64,000 nucleotides of DNA, taken from assembly GCF_047495875.1 (NCBI RefSeq), contig NC_092463.1:7148622-7212621 (forward strand), given 5' to 3'. Within the stretch, counting starts at the first letter, position 1; each line of letters begins with the position of its first letter. Below are positions 25,801 to 38,200 of this stretch, piece after piece. This DNA is from Pithys albifrons albifrons (lineage: Eukaryota; Chordata; Aves; Passeriformes; Thamnophilidae). A program made the translations under genes and the position numbers. The notes under the pieces were generated by a model that worked only from the letters and a program-made list of their open reading frames with translations, ran no database searches and had not been told where the DNA came from.

Positions 25801-28800
25801 ATATATTTTTCAGGTTTTCTTCATACAAACAACACATATGAACAGTAAAAGCACAGTGTGTATTTCCTAAGCACTACAGGGAAAAAAAGTAAAAGCTCCA
25901 TGGTAAGAGGTGGAGAAAGGTCTTCAGAAATGCTGAATATCTCCTGCCACTTGTAGTTTGGTTTTTATTCAAGTGTCAGCCTTCAAGTAAACACCCTTTT
26001 CTAACTAAGTAGGAATCTTTCTAGATTCCAAAAGCAAGCTACAGATAGGCAGCATCAAACACAAAGTTCTTTCTGACTTTGTGGTTATACAAAATATTCA
26101 CAACAGGAACAGAAAACCCAAGACAGGCCTATCCCCAAAAGCTGAAGACAAAAAGTTTTATCTGTGGAGTGTCCTGGCTCACCCTAGAAAATAACTTCCA
26201 TCTTTGTTCTGGTGTCTGTCAAGGCCTGGACAAAAATTTTTCAGTAGAGAGGAGCAGCCACTGTAGTTTCAGTGAAGTAACAAAGCACAAAAATCAAGGA
26301 AGACTGAGTAGGTGTCATCTCCTCCCTTTAGCCACAGCAATGCCAAGCAAACTGCAAAATAAACCTATCCCTTCTTTGCCCATGTTGTTGATTACTGATG
26401 CTACTTCTCCTTCCATGCTTTTAATAGCTCTCAACTTCACACAGCCTTTTGATTTACTTCCTCCCCAAACATTACAGCATCACTGGTTCAGTACCATGCT
26501 GGAAATAGCTTTGCTAATGAACTTCTGCCCCTTCCAGCAGAGACAGAAGGGAGAAACTTCTCCCCTTCCAATAGAAATATTTTAACAATATTAAGACACG
26601 CTAAAACTGGTGTTTAAGTAGACTGCAGATAGCAGCACTTTGAGACTAGTTGATGGTAAACCCTTCATTTTTCAACAGTTACTGTTTCAGCTCCCTCTCA
26701 TAACCATTAAGTCCAATATTTTGATTGAGGTATCAAAACTGGATCCAAACCATCTATTTTATGTATCTATAGTAACAGAGACAGACATATAAACACACAC
26801 ACAACTCCATTACCTCCATAGATTGGAAACTTTCATTGTATATGCTGGTATAGCCTTTTTCTTTTGCAAATAAAGTTACACTTTCAAACTCTAAACAAAA
26901 TCTTTTTAAAGCAATATGAAGCCTTAAAGAAAAGACACCAACTTACCTGCAATACAAATTTCTGATCTATGTACTTTTTGGCAATGCTTGGCTGAAATTC
27001 TTGGCTTTCCAAAAATCGTATGAAAAACTCATATACAAGCTGCAAAAGAATAAAAATAAGGTTAATTTAAGACTTGATTACTCTTCATATGTTATAAAAT
27101 TAAGTACTTTTTCTCATGGAGCAAATGGTTAAAACATGGAAAATATTTTCCTCCTTTATCAAACTGCTACCTCTTAGTTGGAATTAATTACATGAGCTTT
27201 TAAAGATGCTTTTGCTTATTTAACTCCAGTCAAAGACATTTCATCACCAAGAACAGGCACTGCCATCTTGTAATGCTTGTTATCATCTTGTAAAGCTTCC
27301 TAAAGTAATTGGAAAGCACATTTCAACTGCCCTCTGCACTGGTAAGTCACATCAAATACAGACATTACAATTCTGAAACGGTTGGTGAAGCAGTTGGAAA
27401 TATTTAAATTAAATTAGAAACTGCTTAGTGTTCTACTACAGCTTGAAACACAGAAGAAGAATACAAACCAGAATTTATTCAGAAGTTCCTAACTTACTGT
27501 AAAGATTAGCCTCGGGGCTGGAGAAAATCTGCTTATTCTCATGCAATTCCATCTCTACCTAAACTATTCAGTGGGGCAGCAACAGACTTTTCATTTAGTG
27601 GAGGAAAAGAGCACCATAAAAACCAGGCAACAAGGAAGTGAAGTGAAACAGAGACTGCTGTGGCCTCCTAAGACAGCAGCTCTGATCTGTCACTGATAAT
27701 GAGCCACCAGCCAGCAAATCTCTTTGCTGAACCTTTTCATAAGGTGCAGCCATTGAAAACTTGCTCGTTTCTGTCTTCAGTGAGTATGAATATCGATACT
27801 GAAAGGAGAATGGAAGCTGAAAAATTACATTTTTAAATGGTTTCAAACTTTTCCATGACAACAATATGCTGCCAAACTGCTGCTGCTACTTTATGTCAGT
27901 GTTCTGTGACTTCTCAAAGGAAGCGATAGGAAATCAAAAAAGGGGAGAGAGGTTTAGAAATAAGATGTGAAAAAAGTGACAGCTTACATAACTAACATTG
28001 AATCATCAGGAAATCAACTCCATCTACTCCTCACAAATACTTTGGTGAATTTCTCCCTGACAATAGTAAGTCATGCACTGGGTAAGAAATTCCACCATTT
28101 CCATGTAAGTAATGACTTTTAAAACTACAGCACAAGTGTCACTGAACATCAGGTAAGAGCCATGTATGGCTGTGCTGTTTCCAGGCAGGCAGTGCTCTTC
28201 AGAGCTGTCTTCAAGCTTTTAAGATTCTTACTTTTTGTGAAATTTAAATATAAATGAGGGGTGAACCTACATTTCAACAGACTCCAATTTAGAGAGCACA
28301 AAAGAGTGAAACAAATCACTCACAGGCAAAGGGTTGTGCACACAACTGTAAAATACAATCCCTGTTTCAGGCTGAGATCAATTGTGCCCCTCTGCTCAAA
28401 GAAATTCCCAGACAGCACAAATAGATGTTACTCATGCAAACTTCTTAATTTACTACCAGTGTAACTCATTGTCCTGACTGACACATGCAGGATGTGTATC
28501 TGTATTTTCAATAAAGAAATTACTGCTTTAGCAACAACGATGTTTGCTTCAAAATTAGTTTATGTTCTTGGTTCAAAATCATAGAATCATAGAATGGTTG
28601 TTCCAAACCCCATGCAACCTGGACCTGAACATCTCTAAGGATCCTGGATAGGGCATCCACAGCTTTTGTGAGCAACCTGTATCACTGGTTCCCTATCTTC
28701 TGAGTGAGGAATTTCTTCCAAAAATGTAATCTAAATCTCTCCTCTTTTACTACAAAACCATTCCCCCTTGCACTGCCTGTCAGTGCAAAAGTCACTCTCC

Positions 28801-31800
28801 CTACTTTTTATAAGCTCCCTTTCAAGTACAGAAAGGCCACACTGGGGCTTCCCCAGAGCCTTCCCTTCTCCAGGCTGAACAATCTCAGCTCTCTCAGCCT
28901 GCATTTGCAGGAGAGATGCTCCCTCTGACATCTTTGGGCCCTCCTCTGGACCCACTTCAACAGGTCCACAACTTGCTTGTGTTGAGGACCCCACACCTGG
29001 ACATAAGTTTTGACAACTGAACACAGAGGAAGGGATGACACTCAGCAGTGAGGATCCTACTACAAATACCTCAAAACAAACCTTGACTCAAGCAGAGGAA
29101 GAAGGACTTAGGGATGTGGCTTATTCTTCATTTTTCTGATCAGCTGCCAACACCTGTGCACTTTTGCATGAATATAAACTGCCCCAGCAAAGCAAAACTG
29201 CCACAGTATCATCCCCACAATGCCCTTGCTTAAGTTATTGAAAAACACTTGTGCAGCACAGCAGTATGGAAAACAAAGTAATTTTTAAATCAGTGAAGGA
29301 AAACAGCAATATGAGGGACACCATCAATATAATTTTTAAAGAAAGCTTTAACATTCTGCAAATAACAGACAGTTCTCTATCGTCTCTGCAGGCACTATAT
29401 CATAGCCATGAGCAGGATTAATAAATGTTAGTGTCTCACAGACTAATAGGTCTGATCCACAGGTTAAAAAAAAAGCTGAGAAAATTATTAGCTACATTAA
29501 GCAATGACAAGTATTTCTTTTGAGGCAAATAATCCAAAACCTGTAAATGCGGCCACGATGCCTCCAAGGTGGGCTCATCTTCTTCTGGATCAAATTCATT
29601 GCTGTCACTAGGTGGGAGAGTTCTGAAGATATTGCAAGATACCTGAAAAGTGAAAGAAAGAAGGATGAGATCTGCTCTTCAAACAGATATTAGATTTGAG
29701 GGCTGTGTATGTGTGCACCCACTCTAACAAAGATCAGAACAGGGCTAAGGAACCTGCCATTTTACAAACCTGCCACCATCTTTTCTTCTTTCCAGTGACA
29801 TCCCAGTGTTACCTGGTTTGCCACTACATTCCAGAGGAGCCCACCAACATGGAATTCCCAATCCTGCTGGGCTGTTTAGGAGTTGTAGGAAATACCATCA
29901 ACATGCATTTACAAGTGTTTTCATACTACACTTGGTTATTCTTCTTTGCACAGAGAAAACATTAATGATTAAGGTCTCATCTGTCAGCACTTGTTAAGAG
30001 CTGACACTGCTACCCACACATTAAATGCCTGGACACCTCATGCCAAGTACAGAACTTGGTAGTAAATGAAAGCAAATAATAGTATTTGCTCGACACTTAG
30101 CCTACATCTTATTTCATGGTTGGTTCGCTTTGCTTAATCTTATTTAGAGGTACTTTGGTGAGACCGCTTGGCTTTGTGAGGTTCCTGCTATCAGCCAAGA
30201 CTGAAGCAGAGTGCTTCCCTGGGTTAATTAGAGTGCTGAATGGAGCGTACAGCTTATTATGCAGCAAATCTGATAAACTGCAAACATGCTGTAGGGCCCT
30301 TTCTGCACCTGGAGGGTGATGATGTGCCTTCCTCGCACTCTGATCCTGTGCCTTTGACCCATCTCTAAGCTGGTTAATCAAACAGCTGGGAAAAGCAGCC
30401 TGTTATCTCCTAATCTATACATGACCCCTTCACAACAGTTCAGACAAACTAAGCTATTTAAGAAACGAAACTAGTGTGTTCTTCAGTGTCCTTATTTATT
30501 TTTCCAGCCTTTTGCTCCTGCATTTGCTTTAGTCTATAAGGCATATTTTCAATATGTTGGCAACATAGTAAGAAAGGGCACTTTAAAGCCACAGTTTAAA
30601 TACACTCCAAATACTGATAAAACTACATTAAAATAGTGATTTTTTTAGAATTTGCAAGAGAAACAGAACAGATTCAGGTGCTGCATAAACAGAAAGATGA
30701 AACAGGGAAGTGTAGGAAAGCACACGTGGTGCATACAAGTGAAGGATGTTCACTCAACACAAGGGGAAGACAAAAGAAGAGCAGGGAAGGCAAACGAGTG
30801 AGCACAGAAAATAAGAGGCCCCGCTGGTTTGTGCTAGGACTTCTCCCTTCTGCCACAAGAGGGTGTGTGCCACTGCACTTCCAGGCTGGCAGAGCAGCCC
30901 TCCCTCTCCCCGTAAATCTCGTGTTCTCAGCCGCATGGCTTTCAGCCTGCAGAGATACAGCACCAGCTACAGCCTGTGCTGGTCGATACCGAACCCCCCT
31001 GGCCCTGTGCCCACACCCGCCAAGCGACTGCCAGCATTCATTAGAGAGGCTGCTCTTCTCCCTTCTCCCTTCCCCGACTCACTCACTTTTCTCCAGAGCC
31101 CCTCCATGAAAAGACAATTCTTGTCTCATGAGGGGTCAAATAACCATTCCAGGAACACACACATTACGGTTTGCCTTTCCTCAAGGATTCCTGAGCTCCT
31201 CCTTCTGCTATCGCTGATATGAAAAAGCAGGGAGGGCGATCAGAATTAGCAAGATAGAGCTGTTCCTGTGGTAGAGCACAGGGGGAAAGAGGGTAGACAA
31301 CCCAAAGGATTCCCAAGTAGAAAGGGGGAAATGTACCTTGGATCCAAATATATGGGATTCTAAAATACTTACTACTCAAGCATTTTCGGTTAATGCTTCA
31401 CAGTGAAAAAAAAAAATCTCAGTTTTCTCAGTATTTGGGCCAAAATAGGAAACTAAGAAAACCAAAGACAACTTTTTTTTTTATTTTCTGCTTTATACTC
31501 CATTTGAATCAAGAATTTTTTGGCAAATTTAACCACACACATATTATTGAAACTTGCAGTTACAGATCACAGAAAACCTAAGTACTGATCAGCTGTTTTG
31601 CTTAGAAACTGGAACAAATAGTGAACTATGGCACAAGTAAAACCTGAAAGGAAAAGTAGATACTTTCAAAATGAAGAGCTAAACAAAGATAAATTCCTAT
31701 AGGCTTAATTTAAGTCAAACCAACCCTCGAGCAGCCAGAGCCTTACCAGCATGCCAAAATTATGAAGAGTTCAGCAACAATTAGTTAAAAGCCAGCACTG

Positions 31801-34800
31801 ACACCTGGATCTTGACCTTGGAACAAAAATCAGTATGATTTCCAGAGAGTGCCTATTAAAAAATGCCAGTCTCAAGACAACTCAAAAGCCTTTCTTTTAC
31901 ATAAAAAACTAACATGCAGGAGTAAATGCAATGCAAACTATAATATGGTCCTGGTATTCAGTTTGCTCTCTTTAATTTTCTTTTTTGCATTAGAAATAAA
32001 CATAAGCTACGTGGAGCCAAAAAATGGAGATATTCTCCTGAAGAGAAGAGACAGAACAGGTTATCTTTAAGTGATTTCCCCAGGTTATCATAACTTTAAA
32101 AGATAATGTGTGCCGTTACAGTTACATTAATCACCACAACGCAGCACGACAGCTCATTTACATGCAGTGTCAATTTATAGCATGCTTATCTAAATCAGTA
32201 GCCTCTGGGTGGTTAATGTTTATAAGTCTCTAAGGGAGAAGCAAAGGCAACAAGTTCTTCCATGCATGAACTGCCCAGCTGTACATTGGAGACTCTGACA
32301 GCCACCACACTAAGATGGGAATACACTACATCCAATCTGGAAGGAATTTCTCTCAGATAGGCATAAGGTAGCTATTTAGCATTTATCCCTGGGCCCAAGC
32401 AGCATGCCAAAATTCCTTCAGCTGGAGAGCTGAATCATTTCTCTCCTGACCTCTCTTGGATCATCAAGCCAAAGGACATCCCTGCCAGCCTGCACAGACA
32501 GTCCCTGATGATTCCTCTCCCACAGCCAACACAAATGACTATTGATCAATACTGACTTCCGTCTGCCACTGGATTAGGAACATCTCCAAGCCCAGATGAT
32601 ATTTTTGTAAACTCTAATATACTCTGATATTCTAGAAAGTTGTATCATGACAGATGTCCCTTCTCTGTTCTCTCCAAAACATCTGCACACTGTCCTCCAT
32701 GACTGTTCTTTCCAGAAGCACACACCAAACTGGGTGTAGGAAAGAACATCCCAGCTACCCTGCTATGCAGAATATGAACACCCAAGTGCCTGCAAGCAAT
32801 TTAACAAAGCAGTTAAATCTACCCATTGGCACTGAATCTGAAATTGCCAAGATCAAACAGGAAATGCTAAAATGACAGATTTTTAGACTGGAGATGCCCA
32901 GAAACCTCAAGCTCTGTCAGTGTGTCTGTCAGGCACAACCCACAGAATCACAGTGTGGTTTGGGGTGGAAGGCACCTTAAAGGTCACCTCATTCCAAACC
33001 CCTGTCATGAACCTTTCACTAGACCAGGCTGCTCCAAGTTCCATCCAACCTGGCCTTGAACATCTCCAGGGATGGGGCATACACAGCTTCTCTAGATAAC
33101 CTGTGCCAGTGCTTCACTGCCTTGTGAGTAATTTCTTCCTAACATCTGATCTAAGATCTAACTTCAACCAGAAGCAAGACAAAAACTCTCTCAGACAATT
33201 ACAAGTTAATGTCAATTCATTAAAAACAAAGAAGACAGGGAAGGCTGCCCTGATACCCTCAAAGAGAGGGAGCTGCAAGTTCCGAGCAGATCTGATGACT
33301 GGTATCTGACAAGGTAGAAGTATAAAATTATGGACATATAGCTGAAAGCATCAGACTTCAAGAAAGCTTTGATTTTATCACCACATTTATATTTGAAATA
33401 ACTTTAAGAAAAGAAAGCATGACTAGGCTCAAATCTGAAGTAAAAATAATGTTTTGAGAAGTCCTCTCTTTGTCCCTCATTTGGAGGGCTATAAAAATGA
33501 CAACCTGTAACAGAAACACTTCACAAATTCAATTGCAGCTGAGCACTCCTACTCTGTGCTGTTTGAAACAAAGATTTTTATCAGTAATGGTTTTCCTGAA
33601 TGAAACCTGAAAAGCAAACAAACACACACACTGGGAAGTTTAATACATTCTCTACATAAATCCAGGATAAGTGAATACTCATGTAGTTCACAGGGTTCTC
33701 AAAAATATGTGGAATCATCCAAATAAACCCCACGTACATACAAAATTGAAAGTCAGTATTTCTGCACACGATGTTTAAACTGCTGTGCATAATAACAACA
33801 TACAGTAACAATAAAGTGTAATTAAGCCATAATATGAAGCCATGCTAACCTGGAGACAACACTGGCTCCTGGAAAAGACACTGAACTTGTCCTTCTGAAA
33901 CATTTGCATATATGAGGCTTTCAGTATTGTTTGTAGATTTACATATTCCAGAGCCTGAAGCAAATACTGCAGTCACTCGGTTATAATCTCTCTGTAAAAC
34001 TTGCTGAATTATTCCCAGAAGTTTGACTAAAGTACATCTTGCAAAATGTAATATCTTAGTTTATCTTAGAAGATTATAAATGATTCCACCAGCTCTTTTC
34101 TCCTAAGGTTTTAATATTAATTTAACTACAGCACTGATTTCAAGGTTGAATCTGCTTGATTCCCCACTGTCTCTTCTTAAACCACCAGATCTCTCTTACA
34201 TCTCTCTCTCTCTATATATATATATATATGTGTGTGTGTTTGCATATGCAGTGTCTATCTATATATAGGTATTTTAATATACATATGACACTTCTCAACC
34301 TCTGTGCTGTTAAATGGAAAAACAGAGCTCCTGAACCCAGGAAGTTGTTGGTTTCTCTGTTTGTTTTTAACCCTGTGATTATTTTTGCTTCCTTCCTTTA
34401 AACCTCCCACTGTGCACAAGTGCATTGGGGTATGTATAAAAAGCCAGACCATCTCCCTCTTTTTTTCCTGCACGTTGCTGTATTAATTTATTGCCATTCA
34501 TTCTGGGAAGAGTGCACTGTACCAGGAATTCCTATTAAGGTACTCATGATAGCAATCCACAATGCTCAGGTCCTTTTCTGCACCACTGCTTGTCTGAACA
34601 TGGTCTTTCAGGGCTTACTATTATGTGCTTTCTTCTTGCCCAGCAGTGTTACTTCTGATTTGGCTGCATCAAAATGAACTACAATGGATTATGAAACAGT
34701 CAACAATCCAGATCACAGGCTGGGGGCAAAACAGTCCTTCTTCATCTTTTCTTTACCTCTAAATCTTCTAAAATTCAGTCAATAACCTGCAACAATTTAG

Positions 34801-35188
34801 CTCTAGATCAGGGCTCCTAAACCTGTTAGTTTACCATCCCCCACTCTGGTGGTGGTAGCAGCTTCCCAGAGAAGAGCAAGCAGCAAACCTGAGATCCTTG
34901 GGTGATGCTTCTCTTGGCAGGGAACTGCAACAGGAACAAGTTTGTAGAATGAAAGAGCTGCTGCTCAGGTGCAGTGTCCATACCACATGTGTTTGGAGGG
35001 AGGAGTTTCTTTCTAGTGATCTCTTGCACTGAAAAAAGCATTAGCTACATTTCAGCAGTGCATGTGTCTCGGTTTGAGGGGAAAAAACCAAAATGTTTTA
35101 CCCACAAGCAGGGGAGGGGCCTCCTCCATCATAATCACACCACTCTTTATCAAATTTAAGAAAAGGAATTTTAATACAAGAAGGATAA

Positions 35189-35236
<48 letters not shown>

Positions 35237-38200
35237 AACAGACTAGTGCAACCCACTCCCCCAACACCACAAGAGAAAGAAAAAAAAAACCAAAACAACA
35301 ACAAAACCCAGCAGGTTTTCCTCCGGGAGAAAAAGGTTATACTTAAGTGTTGATGTCACGGCCCGGCTGGCTGCAGAGTGAGTTTCAGTCCCTCTCCAGC
35401 GAGACAAACGAGCAGTGAGCTTTCAGATGGACTCAGTCTCTTCCCCCTGTGTTCCCCGTCCAAGAAGCAGAAAGGTACGAGCAACCAGCAGCAAATCCAA
35501 GGCAGGCAGCAACGCGGCACGAAAAGTAGTCCGAGGTAGGCAGCACCAAGACAGCCAGGAAAAACCCAGCAGTAACCAGCAGGGCAGCCTGCCTCCTTCG
35601 AGCCCCCACTCCCCCGTTCCGCCGAGCCAAGACTGGGGAGAATATCCAAAAAAAAACCCAAAAGAGACAAACCTACCCCCACCCCAGCGATCAACAGTTA
35701 ACTGCTTCTTTTGTTAACCGCTGGCCTGGGCAGTTAAGTGGCAGGGGAGAGAATTTACATAATAATCCCAAACTACAACAGCATGTTTTGTCTAAAGGGA
35801 ATCCAATTTACAAACCCTGAGACCTCTCACAGAATCATGGAATGGTCTGGGTTGGAAGGAAACCTAAAGATCATCTTGTTCCAACCCCCCTGCCATGGGC
35901 AGGGACACTTTCTACCAGATCAGGCTGCTCAGAGCCCCATCCAGCTTCACCTTGAACACTTTCAGGGATGGGGCACCCACAGCTTTCTCTGGGCTGATGC
36001 TTCATCACCCTCACAGTCAAGAATTCCACCCTAATGTCTAATCTAACTCTGCCCTCTTCCAGTTTAAAGCCATCACCCTTGTTCTAATCTTGTTCTCTAT
36101 CACATGAATTGAAGTGGATGATGACACAATCTGAATGAGAAGGGTTAGCACAGACCAATTCCCAGGCAGGATCCCGAGTACACCTTCTCGCTGCTGGAAA
36201 CTGAAGCCCTGAAATTCCACTGTAGGTCACCTAATCCTGCTCATCTCGGGGTACCCTACTAGTAACCCCATTCATCTACCTCTGTGTAACTAAGTTTTGA
36301 GATGATCCAATGGAAGAGTTATTTATTAAATGTGTGCCCAGCTAATCCTATACAATACATAACAAATTATAGCAGTAGCTCAAGTATCTTGGACAAATTA
36401 AAGCACAGGACCAGCAGGAAGAGCCTCTCACCTCCAGAGCAGGCACCAGATCAAGTGAAAGCCTGCCAACACAGGCACTTGAACTCTAGACAGCATTACA
36501 AAACTCAGACTGTCTCAGACTGCAAAGTAAAAAACAGAACACAAACCCCAAGAAAACAATCCCCCAGAGATTTCGTGTTATGTTTGTCTACTGAGACAAT
36601 GCTCGAAAGGTACGCAAAAGGTGATGCGGCCAAAATGAGGTGTGGGGATATTATTATTATTAGTAGTAGTAGTAATAGTAGTAGTAGTAGTAGTATTAAT
36701 ATTATTATTAGTATTATTGTTGTTATTATTATGATTATTATGATTATTATCATCGTCGTCGTCATTATTATCATTACATTATAATATTATCATTATCAAA
36801 GTACTTCTTGAAACAAGAAACTCTTTTGCCAGTTTATTTCCTGGCTTTAGACCCAGTCACTGTACTATTATGCAGACAAAGGTGATGGATTCAAGGCCTA
36901 AGCAACCAACTGCAGGAATAGTGGATATGGGTAAATCTAATTACACACTGTCGGGAAAAATTTTAAGGGACAACTGCTGCAAGAGGAGCTGCCTCCAACT
37001 GATTTTTTGAGAGGAGCACAGAACATCAGAGCCACTTCTTTTAATAACCATTGTGGGGTTTGTACGAACTGGGTTTACAGAGAATGTGAATAACAAAAAC
37101 ATCTAACAAAGGTATTTGGAAATAATACATAAAAGAAATCAAAGTTCGATTTTCCCCGTGCTTCTATAGAACTTATAAACACTCACATTAAAGAAACGGG
37201 AAGAGAATTTAAAATACTATCTGACTTTTACCTACTTTTTTTTAACAATAGCATGCTTGCTCCATCATGGCTGCACCCACATGACCATGTTTGGATCAAA
37301 ATGCATTTGGGGGTGTCAAAGGACACTGCACTCCCCTTTCAGTATTTCAGATGGCTTCAAAACAATCTCTTCCACTTCTACTGATTCAAGTTCAGTTTAA
37401 GATTAATTCCTAAAATCTTACAGAATTCCTCAAGTGCTATAAAATTCCCATTAGAAAAAAGACATTATTTGTCAATTTTTGTGAGAGTCTATTATTTCAT
37501 TTATTTCCCTTAAAGTCAAAATGACATACCACATTACACTTTGCAATCCAATACAAGAACCAACAGGAATATACACACAGGGGGTTTGCCAAATTAAAAA
37601 AGTAAGACTGCAGAAAAATCTCTATCCAAGAACATTTTAATACAGAAAACCCTAAACAGGATGAACATATAGCAACCACCATGTCATACTGAGTCATAAG
37701 ATACAGCTAAAGCTATAGAAAATAAAAAGATTCATAATGCATATGAAGTCTAACAGCCAGAACACTTCCTAAAAATAGGGTCATTAACATACTAAAAAAA
37801 TCATGGCTTAACTAGATATTTTTTATCTTTAACAAGTCTGTCACAAACAAACTCCTGAACAGGCTCTGCCCTCACATCTGTTGAGACAAACCTGCAGTAA
37901 AAGGAATGCAATCCCTCCAGATTTATGTCAGTAGAAAGAAGAGACAAAAGGGGGGGGGGGGGGGGGGGGGAACCAACCAGACTGTGACCTTTCAAATGCA
38001 TTTTTTGTGTTTATTTGGGTATTGATTTAACCAAGTTTCTCTCCTTGTGTTGCTCAACACAGTTCCTACACCACATGACATCTGATGCTTCACTTTGGGT
38101 GTACAGAAATTACAGTCTTACTTTAATTGATTTGTCATTACAGAGAAGATAAAGATGACAATGGGAAGCCAAAAGCATTTCATCCCTTAAAGGAGAAAAC

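Larger units (their letters stand above)
22607..26946 (-). other. PPP2R5E intron between the 153-183 and 184-227 exons
   Basis: 4.3 kb, AT-rich. It holds a 20-bp tandem duplication near 24718-24757, a TA/GATA microsatellite at 24998-25058 and long A runs near 24638 and 25279. No CR1 or SINE was recognised. Confidence 0.88.

Noticed and set aside
26079..26585. 168-residue open frame on the plus strand
   Set aside because: Low-complexity content and no family resemblance, antisense to PPP2R5E and in an intron; no evidence of expression can be seen.
30636..31222. 157- and 119-residue open frames in an intron
   Set aside because: They overlap in different frames across a GC-rich patch, with no recognisable domain; better explained by composition.
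35356..35717. Open frames of 100 and 112 residues on both strands
   Set aside because: They lie wholly within the GC-rich middle of the solo LTR, which does not encode protein.
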